In this document: one piece after another, positions 38,248 to 47,491 of the stretch | How the letters are laid out: each line of letters begins with the position of its first letter | Numbering within the stretch: the first letter of the stretch is position 1 | Source of the DNA: Biomaibacter acetigenes | GTDB taxonomy: Bacteria; Bacillota; Thermosediminibacteria; Thermosediminibacterales; Tepidanaerobacteraceae | Length of the DNA stretch: 64,000 nucleotides | NCBI RefSeq assembly: GCF_003691585.1 | Contig: NZ_CP033169.1 | Coordinates: forward strand, 2,976,001-3,040,000 | Reading direction: 5' to 3' | Made by a program: the position numbers and the translations under genes | Notes under the pieces: model-generated | What the model saw: the letters and a program-made list of their open reading frames with translations, nothing else | Database searches by the model: none | Told to the model about the DNA's origin: nothing

Positions 38248-38952
38248 TTACCTCCACTGTATATATTCCCTTATGTACTGGTAGTCTCCGGATAATATCA
38301 GCACTGCTGCTATTATATAATTCCGGCCGCGTTCCACGGTTTTGCGGGGTATTTTTGTGGCGCTCACTATTTTGTCAACCGGCAAATATCTCTTTGTTTT
38401 CATTATATTGAGCACTTCCGGAGTATTTATCACAAAATTCGCCGCTTTCAGATAGGCCTTTCTGGTAGACTCCTGCTTTGGTGAACTTCTGGCCACATCG
38501 GCAAAGGTGATCCCCCATCTTGATAATTCTTTTTTCATTTCCATAAGCTCCCACCGCCGAAGTTCGCTTATCTGCCGTTCATCATACTCTTTTATGGATT
38601 TGTCGAAAGTTATGTCCCAATATTTCTCCTCTTCCTCGTCATCAGGACTTTCCAGGTAAACCACCGGCACGTTTTTTTGCTCCCGCCTGTAAAAATCCAC
38701 AAGGCGGTGCTTTATGGTTATCCTCGCAAAAGTTAAAAAATTCCCTCTAGAAATATCATACTTTTTTACGGCCTCATGGAAAGCCATCAATGCAATGCTC
38801 AGTTCATCATCCCTGCCGTATTCCACATAGCGGCCGATGTGTTTTTCCACGACAGATGCTATAAAGGGCTTGTATTCTTCTATTAACCTGTTGATTTCGT
38901 CGGCATTATCTTTTATGTTTATAATTCTTTGGTTTAAACTGAAATCTGTCAT
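38248..38952 (-). CDS. sigI: RNA polymerase sigma factor SigI
   Basis: This sigma-70-family factor of the SigI class has 234 residues. Region 2 includes ELSIALMAFHEAVKKYDISR and FLTFARITIKHRLVDFYRRE; the C-terminal domain (KIVSATKIPRKTVERGRNYI) recognises promoters. SigI responds to heat or polysaccharide in relatives, held by RsgI, whose gene follows with a 5-base gap. Autoregulation of the pair is typical. Confidence 0.9.
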   Translation of the reverse strand: MTDFSLNQRIINIKDNADEINRLIEEYKPFIASVVEKHIGRYVEYGRDDELSIALMAFHEAVKKYDISRGNFLTFARITIKHRLVDFYRREQKNVPVVYLESPDDEEEEKYWDITFDKSIKEYDERQISELRRWELMEMKKELSRWGITFADVARSSPKQESTRKAYLKAANFVINTPEVLNIMKTKRYLPVDKIVSATKIPRKTVERGRNYIIAAVLILSGDYQYIREYIQWR

Positions 38953-39000
38953 CTTGTCCTCCGAATAACATCTTTAAAGGCGGACGGGGGTTTTACCGGA

Positions 39001-40659
39001 CTATCTGCCGATTACCTTTTGAACTCTGAGGGCCATTTCCATATTGAGGCGGTCCCGGGGATCATCCAGATTTATTCCCACTATTTCCTGTATTCTCTGG
39101 ATGCGGTAAAGTACGGTGTTATAATGGGTGTAAAGCTCCTGGGAGATTTTTTTAAGATTGCCGTTACACTCAAAATATGCTTCCAGGGTTTTTATGAGTT
39201 CTGTACCGTGCTTTATGTCATATATTTCCAGGGGCTCGATAAATTCCCTGTAGAATTTCAGAAGCTCCTCCTGATCTGCCTGCTGGTAAAGCAGACGGTA
39301 AACTCCAAGATCGTCAAAATGGACCACGGACCTGTTGGTAATACCGGGCCCTATGGCAATGGCCCTTCTTGCATCCTGGTAGCTTTTATAAAGGTCAGCA
39401 GGATCCATGTAAAATCTGCCTATGCCCAGCATTACAGAAATACCTTTAATTTCCTGCGTTATTCTATTGACGATCTCCTGTCCCATCCGGCAAATATGCT
39501 GCTTTAAATTCGGTTCATCTTTCTCTACAGGTAATAATATTATCATATTTTCACTTTTAACGCCAACTATGGTCTTTTTACCGTTGGTGGCGGTTATCTC
39601 ATCGATTATCCTTATAATGCGGTTTTTGATACGGGTCTTATCAATTTCGTCCAGTTCTGCAAACAGGGTCTTCTCAAGACCTTTGATTTCCATGGCTATG
39701 ATAACATATCTTTTTTGCGGGTCATAACCGAAAAAAGCTCCGCGTTCAATGGCCGATTGTTTTTGGGCCGAATCCCTGGATAACAGGTCATCCACGAACT
39801 CATTCTTATGGCGGGTTTCAACTTCCAGGATAGATCTTTCCTTCAGCATATATAGTGCCGCGATGGTGGCTCCCCTTTCCAGGATGCTGAAGTCAAGCCC
39901 TCTGAGAGCAGAATTTTTTTCCCAGGCAAAAATCCTTCCATATGTTTTGCCATCGGCTATGACCGGTAGAATGATCCTGGATATCCTGTTACTTTTTAAT
40001 TCGCACCGGTAATATTCAAATCTATCCACTACCTTAATCGGATGCTCCCTTGCAGGATCAAAGGCTAAATAATCATCGAACAATTCATCATCAAACATGG
40101 TACTTTTTGCCATAGTGCCAAGTACATCGTCTTTAATGGCAACGGGGTTGTTTATAATCTCTGACAGAACCGTGGCTATGTCTTTTAAATCACCGCCTGT
40201 TAAAACAGCCTCCATGAGATGGCGATGAGCATCATCCATGCGCTGGAAAAAGGCTGACTGCCGGTTGAATATCTCATCCAGTACCGGCATCATTATGTCA
40301 GGAAAGGGCATCTCGTAAGGAAGCTTCAAAAGGGGAAAATCAAGTTTGTTGGCAGCTTCCAGCATCACAGGAGGAATATCCTGGATATATCGACCAGGTT
40401 TAATGCCTATGGCTGCAAGGTTTCTCCGGTTTAGCTCCGGAATAAGCCTTTCCTGAGCTTTAAGGTCATCTTTTATGGAATATACTGTGGTAAGCAGGAG
40501 TTCACCTTCCTTCACCCAGTTCAATATATCCGGAACTTCCATGATGTTAACCCTTGTTATGATCCGGTCGAGGCCTTTCTCCCCGGCTGCCACCGTTACA
40601 TTTCCAAGAAGATTGTTTTCGATGGCTTCTCTTACGGAAATACCCATTTCCCGCTTCAT
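39001..40659 (-). CDS. PucR-family transcriptional regulator
   Basis: This 552-residue regulator has an N-terminal PucR ligand-sensing domain (GISVREAIENNLLGNVTVAA, to about residue 125), a central GAF/GGDEF-like region and a C-terminal PucR helix-turn-helix (CNGNLKKISQELYTHYNTVL). Relatives control purine catabolism in Bacillus. The ATG at 40659 gives MKREMGIS, with GGGAGG 10 bases before it; an upstream reading is longer but unsupported. It follows the oxamate/carbamate operon and is the obvious candidate regulator for it. Confidence 0.87.
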   Translation of the reverse strand: MKREMGISVREAIENNLLGNVTVAAGEKGLDRIITRVNIMEVPDILNWVKEGELLLTTVYSIKDDLKAQERLIPELNRRNLAAIGIKPGRYIQDIPPVMLEAANKLDFPLLKLPYEMPFPDIMMPVLDEIFNRQSAFFQRMDDAHRHLMEAVLTGGDLKDIATVLSEIINNPVAIKDDVLGTMAKSTMFDDELFDDYLAFDPAREHPIKVVDRFEYYRCELKSNRISRIILPVIADGKTYGRIFAWEKNSALRGLDFSILERGATIAALYMLKERSILEVETRHKNEFVDDLLSRDSAQKQSAIERGAFFGYDPQKRYVIIAMEIKGLEKTLFAELDEIDKTRIKNRIIRIIDEITATNGKKTIVGVKSENMIILLPVEKDEPNLKQHICRMGQEIVNRITQEIKGISVMLGIGRFYMDPADLYKSYQDARRAIAIGPGITNRSVVHFDDLGVYRLLYQQADQEELLKFYREFIEPLEIYDIKHGTELIKTLEAYFECNGNLKKISQELYTHYNTVLYRIQRIQEIVGINLDDPRDRLNMEMALRVQKVIGR

Positions 40660-40763
40660 ACCGCATAAACCTCCCTGAAATCGAAATAAGAAGTTCATTC
40701 TCCATAATAATTCTATCAATACTTTTAAAATTCCTTTTTATTTGTGAAAAATGTAAAATTTAA

Positions 40764-40782
40764 GACCCCGTTAATCGGGGCC
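40764..40782 (-). terminator. Hairpin after the nitrilase gene
   Basis: GACCCCG (40764-40770) and CGGGGCC (40776-40782) pair, with one G-T pair, around TTAAT. On the minus strand TTAAATTTT follows. It is probably the end of the oxamate/carbamate operon; the U-tract is interrupted. Confidence 0.6.
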
Positions 40783-40784
40783 TT

Positions 40785-41678
40785 TTAATTTCTTTGATAG
40801 GGAATCCTTCTGGCCGGTTCAAAGGGACATTTTCCTTCTTTGAGTATATTTTTATAGACTCCAATATTTCTATCTTCTATATGGTCAAATATCATGGGAG
40901 TATTTGTGCCAAAACTGACATATTTTATGGGGTCCGGTGAAAGGGTGCTCATCATTATTTCCTCGGTGCCGCGGGCCTGGGCAAGTTTCTGGGCGATGGG
41001 GCTCACCACCATGCTGTGACCGAAATAGTAGTTTCCCGCCGCATCAGGCCCCACTGCATTTACCCCCACCACATATACATGGTTGTCATAGGCTCTGGCG
41101 CTGTTGGTAAGAGCCCAGATATCAAAGCTTCTGAGAAGGGCTGATGGCCTCACCATTACCTCGGCTCCCAGGAGGGCCATTTCCCGGGAAAGTTCCGGAA
41201 AATCTCCATCATAGCATATCATAATGCCGATTCTGGCAAATCCAAGGTCAAAAACAGGAGCTTCGCTGCCGGCCGTCGACCATCCTCCGCCTTCCAGCCG
41301 CTCTGTTGGAAAAAGATGGGTTTTGCGGTATTTTCCTATAATCCCCTCCCTGGGGCCTATCAGGACCGCGCTGTTGTAAATCACCTTCTCCCGGGAGCCC
41401 TTCTCATATGTGGGGAAAACTATGTATGCTCCGAGTTCTTTTGATAGCTTTCCCACAACTTCCGTGGAGGGGCCGGGCACCGGTTCCACCAGGTTGTAAA
41501 AATCCTCCAGGGGCATATTGGGGGAAAATCCGGTGGTTACGGTTTCCGGAAAAACCATGAGCTCCGGATGAAATTCCTCATGAGCTTTTTTTGCCCAGTA
41601 CCGTATTTTTTCAAGATTATATTTTATGTCGTTGGGTTTTGAGGCTATCTGTATTCCGCATACCTTAAATTCCTGCAA
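40785..41678 (-). CDS. Nitrilase-superfamily amidase or carbamoylase
   Basis: This 297-residue cytosolic hydrolase has the nitrilase catalytic triad Glu45 (VFPETVTTG), Lys119 (KYRKTHLFP) and Cys155 (IMICYDGDFPE). Members hydrolyse amides or N-carbamoyl groups. Being last in an operon with oxamate carbamoyltransferase-type proteins, carbamate kinase and a cyclase, it may cleave a ureido or amide intermediate such as a purine ring product or oxamate. This is an inference. The start is TTG, overlapping the end of the carbamate kinase gene by 14 bases. Confidence 0.8.
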   Translation of the reverse strand: MQEFKVCGIQIASKPNDIKYNLEKIRYWAKKAHEEFHPELMVFPETVTTGFSPNMPLEDFYNLVEPVPGPSTEVVGKLSKELGAYIVFPTYEKGSREKVIYNSAVLIGPREGIIGKYRKTHLFPTERLEGGGWSTAGSEAPVFDLGFARIGIMICYDGDFPELSREMALLGAEVMVRPSALLRSFDIWALTNSARAYDNHVYVVGVNAVGPDAAGNYYFGHSMVVSPIAQKLAQARGTEEIMMSTLSPDPIKYVSFGTNTPMIFDHIEDRNIGVYKNILKEGKCPFEPARRIPYQRN

Positions 41679-42639
41679 TGTTTTCCACCACCGCCTTTCT
41701 GGTAACTACAGTTCCCGCCCTGCCTTCGGCTCCGAGCAGGGCATTGCCCAGGGAAGTGATGACAGCCATTCTCCCGCCATTTTCCACAAACTTTAGAGCG
41801 GCCTTTACTTTAGGACCCATGCTGCCTGCCTTGAAATGACCCTGTTCATAATAGTCTGAAAGCTCCTCAGCGGTAACCGCGGTCAGATTTTGCTGTAGAT
41901 GTGTCTTATAATTTATCGCCACATGGGACACATCGGTTAGGATGAGCAGCACATCCGCGTCTACTTCCTCCGCCAGTTTTTCCGCGGCCAGGTCCTTGTC
42001 TATAACCGCGTCTATACCGGTAACTTCCCCCGTATCTCTTACCGCCACCGGAATGCCACCACCCCCGGATGCGATGACAACAGCCCCGTGATTTATCAGG
42101 GCTTTTACCGCCGAAATTTCAAGAAGGCCCCCGGGCGGGGGAGACGGCACCACGCGCCGCCATCCGCGACCGCTGTCTTCCTTCCAGACTTCGCCTCTGT
42201 CTTTTTGAGCTTTCATGGCCTCCTGTTGCGAATAAAAAGCTCCTATGGGCTTCGTGGGATTTGAAAAGGCGGGGTCCTTTGTATCCACTATGACTTGAGA
42301 TACCAGGGTAACAACGGTCCTGTCGATACCCAGCTTCCTGAATTCATTGTAAAGTGCCTGCTGCACCATGTATCCTATCATACCCTGGGACATGGCACCG
42401 CATACAAAGAGCGGCATAGGGGGAATCCCGCCGTATTCCCCCATGCTCTGCTGCTGGAGTATTCTCCCAACCTGGGGACCGTTGCCGTGGGTTATGACAA
42501 GCCTGTTTCCCTTCAGTATAAGCCGCGCCAGTTGGGATGCCGTGATTTTCACATTTTCCATCTGCTCTTCAAAGGTGCCCTTCTGGCCAGGCTGCAGTAT
42601 GGCATTTCCACCCAAGGCTACCACAATAGTCCCGGGCAT
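41665..42639 (-). CDS. arcC: Carbamate kinase
   Basis: This enzyme makes ATP from carbamoyl phosphate and ADP. The 324-residue protein belongs to the amino acid kinase fold: VVALGGNAILQPGQKGTFEEQ, VITHGNGPQVG, ASGGGGIPV and KAGSMGPKVKAALKFVENGG. The ATG at 42639 follows GGGG by 7 bases. Next to FdrA/DUF1116/DUF2877 genes it is the catabolic type, as with E. coli ybcF, harvesting ATP from oxamate-derived carbamoyl phosphate rather than from arginine. Confidence 0.93.
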   Translation of the reverse strand: MPGTIVVALGGNAILQPGQKGTFEEQMENVKITASQLARLILKGNRLVITHGNGPQVGRILQQQSMGEYGGIPPMPLFVCGAMSQGMIGYMVQQALYNEFRKLGIDRTVVTLVSQVIVDTKDPAFSNPTKPIGAFYSQQEAMKAQKDRGEVWKEDSGRGWRRVVPSPPPGGLLEISAVKALINHGAVVIASGGGGIPVAVRDTGEVTGIDAVIDKDLAAEKLAEEVDADVLLILTDVSHVAINYKTHLQQNLTAVTAEELSDYYEQGHFKAGSMGPKVKAALKFVENGGRMAVITSLGNALLGAEGRAGTVVTRKAVVENIAGI

Positions 42640-42649
42640 CACATCACCC

Positions 42650-43432
42650 CTATTCCTCGTGGAAGGCCACTATGCGGCAGATACAGGATTCGCCGCCTAC
42701 AAACCTCCAGGGGAAACATCCGATTACGGTCCTCTTGTTCAGAAGTTTGTCTATGTCTCCGCCCAGATTTTCGGCATGGATTATATCATGTGGGAACAGC
42801 TGCACATGCATTAGCTGGTAATGGCTCGGGGGAAATATATCATCGAGGCCCTTACCGTATTTGTTCTTCAGGTACTCGTCGGCTTCTTTCGCCTGGGCCG
42901 GCATCCAGTCCCTTATCTTGGTGTTCATGGGATGGTCGGCGGAACCGCAATCCACGCCGAGCCATTTGAATTTCATCTTCCTGCACCAGTCCGCAAATTC
43001 CATGGTGGGGCCGGGATGTTTTATCATGTAGCGGACTTCATCGGCTTCGGGCTGGTCGAAAGAATAATGGTGATACCCTGTATGTATTATCAGGATATCC
43101 CCTTCCCGCACATCGGCCCGTTCCATGATGTCTTTGGATGTGTAAATACCGTAATCTTCCGCTATGTCACTCACATCCACCACAACCCCCGGAGCTACCA
43201 GTTCTTCCAGGGGAATGCTGGCGATATCCCTGCCGTGAGTGCAGAAATGCAGGGAACCGTCGAGGTGAGTACCTACATGGTTACTGTGGGTCAAAAGCTG
43301 GCCGTTGGCACCGTTAGGCGCCAGTCTCTTGAAAAATTTTATCTGCAGCGGTTCGTAGGTTGGCCACGGTGGAGAAAGATGGCTCAAAGGCTGAGTTAAA
43401 TCATACATTTTAACATGATCCAGGAAACTCAT
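42650..43432 (-). CDS. Cyclase-family metal-dependent hydrolase (PF04199)
   Basis: The 260-residue protein has the metal motif HVGTHLDGSLHF (HxGTHxDxxxH) around residue 53, plus LIIHTGYHHY and GVDCGSADHPMN. The family includes kynurenine formamidase and isatin hydrolase, which open or trim amide and lactam bonds. In this operon it could open a cyclic ureide from purine breakdown, but the substrate is unknown. The ATG at 43432 is 8 bases after GAGGAGG. Confidence 0.82.
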   Translation of the reverse strand: MSFLDHVKMYDLTQPLSHLSPPWPTYEPLQIKFFKRLAPNGANGQLLTHSNHVGTHLDGSLHFCTHGRDIASIPLEELVAPGVVVDVSDIAEDYGIYTSKDIMERADVREGDILIIHTGYHHYSFDQPEADEVRYMIKHPGPTMEFADWCRKMKFKWLGVDCGSADHPMNTKIRDWMPAQAKEADEYLKNKYGKGLDDIFPPSHYQLMHVQLFPHDIIHAENLGGDIDKLLNKRTVIGCFPWRFVGGESCICRIVAFHEE

Positions 43433-43480
43433 CAAGAAGACCTCCTCTTTTATTTAAATGTAGCTATTGAATATTAGCTA

Positions 43481-44722
43481 CTAAAGGCCATATTCCTCGG
43501 CGAAGGCCACCAGAGCATCTTCGAAGCATTTGGCCGGCGGATGCACCAGACCCGCACCCACCTGACCCACGCCGGGGTCTTTGTGGGCAATACCGGTGTT
43601 GATTATGGGTAGTATGCCGGTTTCTATCACTTTTTGGATATCGATTCCAGTGGGAGTGCCCCTGAAATCCAGATATGGAATGGAATAGGCCCTGTTTTCG
43701 GCTGTGGTTATTTCATACATGCTCAGGGTATAGTTCAGTGCATCTTTAACATTGCCTCCTACGAACTGCACGATGGCCGGGGCCGCTGCCATGGCAAATC
43801 CTCCGATGCCCACGGTTTCGGATATAACGCTGTCCCCGATATCAGGATTGGCATCTTCGGGGCCGTAGCCCGGAAAATAGAGGCCTTCCACCTTCTCGGC
43901 AGGGGCGGTAAACCACCGGTCTCCAAGACCTGCCACTCTAATACCGAAATCGGTGCCGTTTCTTGCCATGGTGGTAACTATGGTGCTCTCCCTTATATTT
44001 TTACCTGCGTCAGCGGTGGCCTTACATGCCGCCATGGAAAGATTTAAAAAGAAATGGTCATTGCCGTTAATGAACTCAAAAACTTTTGCCACATCTTCTT
44101 TAGTCAGGCTGCTTTTGACCAGGCCCGGTGCTATCTGCCTCATAAACAGCGAGGTGCCGGCCCTGTTCCTATTGTGGCATTCATCCCCCATCATCATAGC
44201 CTGAGTCTGCAGGTTTTTCACATCGATTTCTCCAACTATGTCCAGGGCCTCTTTTAAAGCGGGCCCCAGCACTTTTTCCATCCACCGCAGCCTTTCGATA
44301 ACCTCGGGACCGTAAGCCCCGAAGCGCAGGGCTTTCCCCAGACCCTCGTTGAGGTTGCAAAAAGCTTTATTCCCGTAGGTCTTGTTCTCCACTATGAACA
44401 CCGGCATGGATGCCGATGTAACTCCAGCCATGGGGCCTACCGCATCGTGATGATGGCATGAATCAAAGCTTATTTCCCCCGACGAGGCCAGTTCTTCCGC
44501 TTCCTTGATATCTTTCGCCAGGCCTTCATAAATGAGAGCCCCCATCACCGCACCTCTCATGGGGCCGGACATTCTTTCCCATGTGACGGGCGGGCCCGAG
44601 TGAAGTATGGTCTTTTTGGTCATCCCCGGCACTGTATCCAGGGCTTTGCCGATGCCCACCAGCACCGGTCTGCTGTTTAAAAATCTTTCCACCACCTGAT
44701 TATTGGCTTTTTGTATATCCAA
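43481..44722 (-). CDS. allG: DUF1116 protein, YlbE/AllG-like oxamate carbamoyltransferase subunit
   Basis: The 413-residue protein matches DUF1116 proteins: GAVMGALIYEGLAKDIKEAE, SCHHHDAVGPMAGVTSASMP and NGNDHFFLNLSMAACKATAD are typical. In E. coli the homologue ylbE (allG) works with fdrA (allF) and ylbF (allH) as an oxamate carbamoyltransferase, which splits oxalurate with phosphate to oxamate and carbamoyl phosphate. The start is TTG, 7 bases after GGGGG. It directly follows the small FdrA-like gene. Confidence 0.85.
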   Translation of the reverse strand: MDIQKANNQVVERFLNSRPVLVGIGKALDTVPGMTKKTILHSGPPVTWERMSGPMRGAVMGALIYEGLAKDIKEAEELASSGEISFDSCHHHDAVGPMAGVTSASMPVFIVENKTYGNKAFCNLNEGLGKALRFGAYGPEVIERLRWMEKVLGPALKEALDIVGEIDVKNLQTQAMMMGDECHNRNRAGTSLFMRQIAPGLVKSSLTKEDVAKVFEFINGNDHFFLNLSMAACKATADAGKNIRESTIVTTMARNGTDFGIRVAGLGDRWFTAPAEKVEGLYFPGYGPEDANPDIGDSVISETVGIGGFAMAAAPAIVQFVGGNVKDALNYTLSMYEITTAENRAYSIPYLDFRGTPTGIDIQKVIETGILPIINTGIAHKDPGVGQVGAGLVHPPAKCFEDALVAFAEEYGL

Positions 44723-44733
44723 TTGCTTACCCC

Positions 44734-44907
44734 CTACTTCTTAAGTTTATTTAAAATGCTCAAAAGTCTTTGATTCCCCCCTGCAGGAGGCCTGAACTTC
44801 ACGTGAATAACCGGTACATTCAGTGATTTAAGGTCATCCCGGAAAACCGCAAGACCGATATTTACCACTTTCAAATCTTGTTTAAACAGGTCATTTATCT
44901 TTGACAT
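44734..44907 (-). CDS. Small FdrA-like protein (57 residues)
   Basis: A short gene lies between fdrA and the DUF1116 gene. It encodes 57 residues, beginning MSKINDLFKQ and containing VNIGLAVFRDDL, VPVIHVKFRPPAGGN and LLSILNKLKK. The VNIGL...F...L......V.HV..RPPAGG pattern is what I recall from the C-terminus of larger FdrA proteins, so it may be a separated FdrA module. A GGTGAAG lies rather far before the ATG. The stop (44736-44734) is 11 bases before the next start. Confidence 0.75.
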   Translation of the reverse strand: MSKINDLFKQDLKVVNIGLAVFRDDLKSLNVPVIHVKFRPPAGGNQRLLSILNKLKK

Positions 44908-44922
44908 AATATGGCTTTTTCT

Positions 44923-46464
44923 TCACCTGCCTTTACTTATGATTTCCAGGCAAGTTTTCACTGCTCTGGCATTGGTAGATGCCACGATGGCGCCGGAATT
45001 TTCCAATTTTTCCTTCTGCGCATCATAATCCTGGGGGTCATCAAAAGTGCCGCACAGGGATATGACCACCGGCAGGTAGTCCCCTCTTTTTGCAGCGATT
45101 TCCTTAGCCTTTACTATATACGGCGCCAGCTCTCCGGCAGGGTCTATATTGGCTCCGTATCCCAATACCACATCCATCAGCACAACAGCCGTTTCAGGGT
45201 CCCGGGCCTCTTTTAAGAGCCTTTCCTGGCGGGCGGTGAAGTCTATCATGGGATGGGGCCTACCCCTGGTGAACTCGTCATCTCCCATGTCGATGATGGT
45301 ATGCTCTTTGCTGATATCCTTTGAAGGCAATTTTTCTTCCGGTAGAATCGGTGTGGCGGAATACACCTTCCCAAGCACCCTTTTCATCAAGACCATGGCC
45401 TCATCGCACAGGCTCCCGCCGGAATAAAGACCTCTTATATATTTCTGGCGAGGCATTAATTTTGCGGCTTCCTCCCGGGCCTTTAGACTCAATTCCTTTT
45501 CTTCGGTATCCTGCGGTGCAGGACCATAGGCTATCTCGTAAGCCTTATATGCTGTTTCTTCCAGGGTGCTGGCGGTTTCAAACCCCTTGCCCCGCGCAAG
45601 TTCTAAATCCGCTCCTATAAAATGCACCAGTACTTTCTTCCGGCTGTCCTGCGCCAGTTTTAAAATTTTATCCATGACTTCCCCCGCAGGGGGTTTTGAT
45701 ACGAGCACCACAACATCGGTAGCCTCATCGGCTAAAAGGGCTTCCAGTCCCATAGCCATCATGATGCCCCCCACCTCAGCCTTCAAATCCCGGCCTCCGG
45801 TACCGATAAGCTGGGAAACGCCTCCTCCCAGGCGACCTATTATGGAGGATATTTCCTGGCTGCCGGTGCCCGATGCGCCTACAATTCCTATTTTGCCCCG
45901 GGGCACCTTATTGGCAAAGGCCAGGGGAACACCGTTGATAATGGCGGTGCCGCAGTCGGGGCCCATCATAAGAAGACCCTTTTCCTGCGCTATTTTCTTT
46001 AACCGTATCTCATCCTCCAGTGAAACATTGTCACTGAAAACCATCACATGCCGCCCGGCGTTGAGGGCCTTTTCCGCCTCTGCCGCCGCGTACATACCGG
46101 GCACCGATATCAACACCATGTTGGCATCAGGCATATAGGACAGGGCCGAATCCAGAGTGGGCGGATCATAATCCTGGCCGCCGGTGTTCCTGCGGTTGAG
46201 AAGTTCATCCACTTTTGTCCGGGCCGCCTCCAATTGGACGGCAGTCTCAGCCCGGAGGGCAATAACGAGATCACTGGGAGTGCAGCTTTCCACCTCTTCA
46301 TTGGATAAATCCACATTTTTTAAAAGTTCCTTGTTGTAGTCAGTGGCCATGACCACCACCGCTTCATTAACGCCTTCCATGGATTTTACGGCTTTTGACA
46401 CTGTCATAAGGACCACTGAATCATAAAAAGAGTTCTTTTTAACAATAATAATATTACTTTTCAT
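44923..46464 (-). CDS. fdrA: FdrA/AllF-like acyl-CoA synthetase-fold protein
   Basis: About 513 residues. The CoA-ligase-type domain has IGIVGASGTGSQEISSIIG and LLMMGPDCGTAIINGVPLAF; a second domain near residue 370 has the succinyl-CoA-synthetase-like VVLMDVVLGYGANIDPAGE. E. coli FdrA (AllF) is part of oxamate carbamoyltransferase. I chose the ATG at 46464 (MKSNIIIVKKN) because it aligns with FdrA starts; a GGAGG sits upstream at an unusually long distance. It overlaps the DUF2877 gene. E. coli FdrA is about 555 residues; this one plus the 57-residue neighbour gives a similar total. Confidence 0.88.
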   Translation of the reverse strand: MKSNIIIVKKNSFYDSVVLMTVSKAVKSMEGVNEAVVVMATDYNKELLKNVDLSNEEVESCTPSDLVIALRAETAVQLEAARTKVDELLNRRNTGGQDYDPPTLDSALSYMPDANMVLISVPGMYAAAEAEKALNAGRHVMVFSDNVSLEDEIRLKKIAQEKGLLMMGPDCGTAIINGVPLAFANKVPRGKIGIVGASGTGSQEISSIIGRLGGGVSQLIGTGGRDLKAEVGGIMMAMGLEALLADEATDVVVLVSKPPAGEVMDKILKLAQDSRKKVLVHFIGADLELARGKGFETASTLEETAYKAYEIAYGPAPQDTEEKELSLKAREEAAKLMPRQKYIRGLYSGGSLCDEAMVLMKRVLGKVYSATPILPEEKLPSKDISKEHTIIDMGDDEFTRGRPHPMIDFTARQERLLKEARDPETAVVLMDVVLGYGANIDPAGELAPYIVKAKEIAAKRGDYLPVVISLCGTFDDPQDYDAQKEKLENSGAIVASTNARAVKTCLEIISKGR

Positions 46465-47416
46465 GATATTTCCATGGCTCACCTCCACAATTATTTTCAA
46501 ATATTGAGGATAGAGCTGTGTAAATCCCCCATACCATATATGTTCCTGAAGTGCTGCCTATGGAAAATACCCTCAGGGCAGCATCCGCTAATCTCTTTTT
46601 TTCAATACCGCAAGAAAAAATGCATTCCAGCAGGTCCGTCAAAGCTTTGGGCCCTTCTCCCAGGGCAGCGGCCTTTAGCATCTGCCGGCTTATGATATGG
46701 GTTTTCGAGGCGTTGCTGCGGATAAAATAAAGAAAACCATCAACCAGGGCAGAAATATCCACCACAGGATATACGGCCTTGTCGGCGGGGTCCGGTGCAT
46801 CTTTTTCTCCCGTCGAATCCGCCCGGGATCTGGACTCTAAATATATATATGAATAGATTACAGCCAGCATAAAACCCGATAAAAAATCATCTCCGGAAGG
46901 GGTCAGCCCCTGCCCTAGGCCTATCAAACTTCGGGCCGAGGGGGGAAACTGTGTTGGAACCGGCTTATCCCTGCAAAATTCACCCCAGTCCCGTACAAAA
47001 CAAGACAATCTGCTATATATGCCCAAATTATCATATGCTATACGGCCATTAGCCTCTTTTAAAAATCCGCCCAACAGAAAAATGTTTTGTTTTACGTTTT
47101 TTATATTTTCCGGCACCGGAATATGGGGTTTGAAATTATAAATATCTATGTGCTCAAAATCCATGATTTCCAGGCCATTTACCCGGAAACCACCGCCATC
47201 CCAGCATATAGCACGGGTTGCCTCCAGTTCCCTCCATACCGGTTTACCATCCCAAATACATATGGTATAGGGCCCCAGATATTCCCGTGTGTTTACAAAT
47301 CCGAGAAGTTCCCCATGAAATTCAGCATTAAAGGCTTTGCTGAAGACCGAGTGGATTTTTCCTTTTGGAAAATTTTGCAATATATCAAGGGCTCTACTAC
47401 CGATGATGGCCTTCAT
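46454..47416 (-). CDS. allH: DUF2877 protein, YlbF/AllH-like oxamate carbamoyltransferase subunit
   Basis: The 320-residue protein has the DUF2877 hallmark SLIGLGQGLTPSGDDFLSG near residue 165 and a C-terminal SIGSTSGTYMVWGIYTAL. In E. coli the homologue ylbF (allH) belongs to the AllFGH complex. It is the first of the three transferase genes in this operon and its end overlaps fdrA by 11 bases. An internal acidic insertion around residues 195-220 is not part of the core motif. Confidence 0.83.
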   Translation of the reverse strand: MKAIIGSRALDILQNFPKGKIHSVFSKAFNAEFHGELLGFVNTREYLGPYTICIWDGKPVWRELEATRAICWDGGGFRVNGLEIMDFEHIDIYNFKPHIPVPENIKNVKQNIFLLGGFLKEANGRIAYDNLGIYSRLSCFVRDWGEFCRDKPVPTQFPPSARSLIGLGQGLTPSGDDFLSGFMLAVIYSYIYLESRSRADSTGEKDAPDPADKAVYPVVDISALVDGFLYFIRSNASKTHIISRQMLKAAALGEGPKALTDLLECIFSCGIEKKRLADAALRVFSIGSTSGTYMVWGIYTALSSIFENNCGGEPWKYHEK

Positions 47417-47491
47417 ATACGGTCCCTGCCATTAAATACAATCTTGATATATATAATTTCGGTTTTTTACCCGCCAATCCTTTGTGATTTA

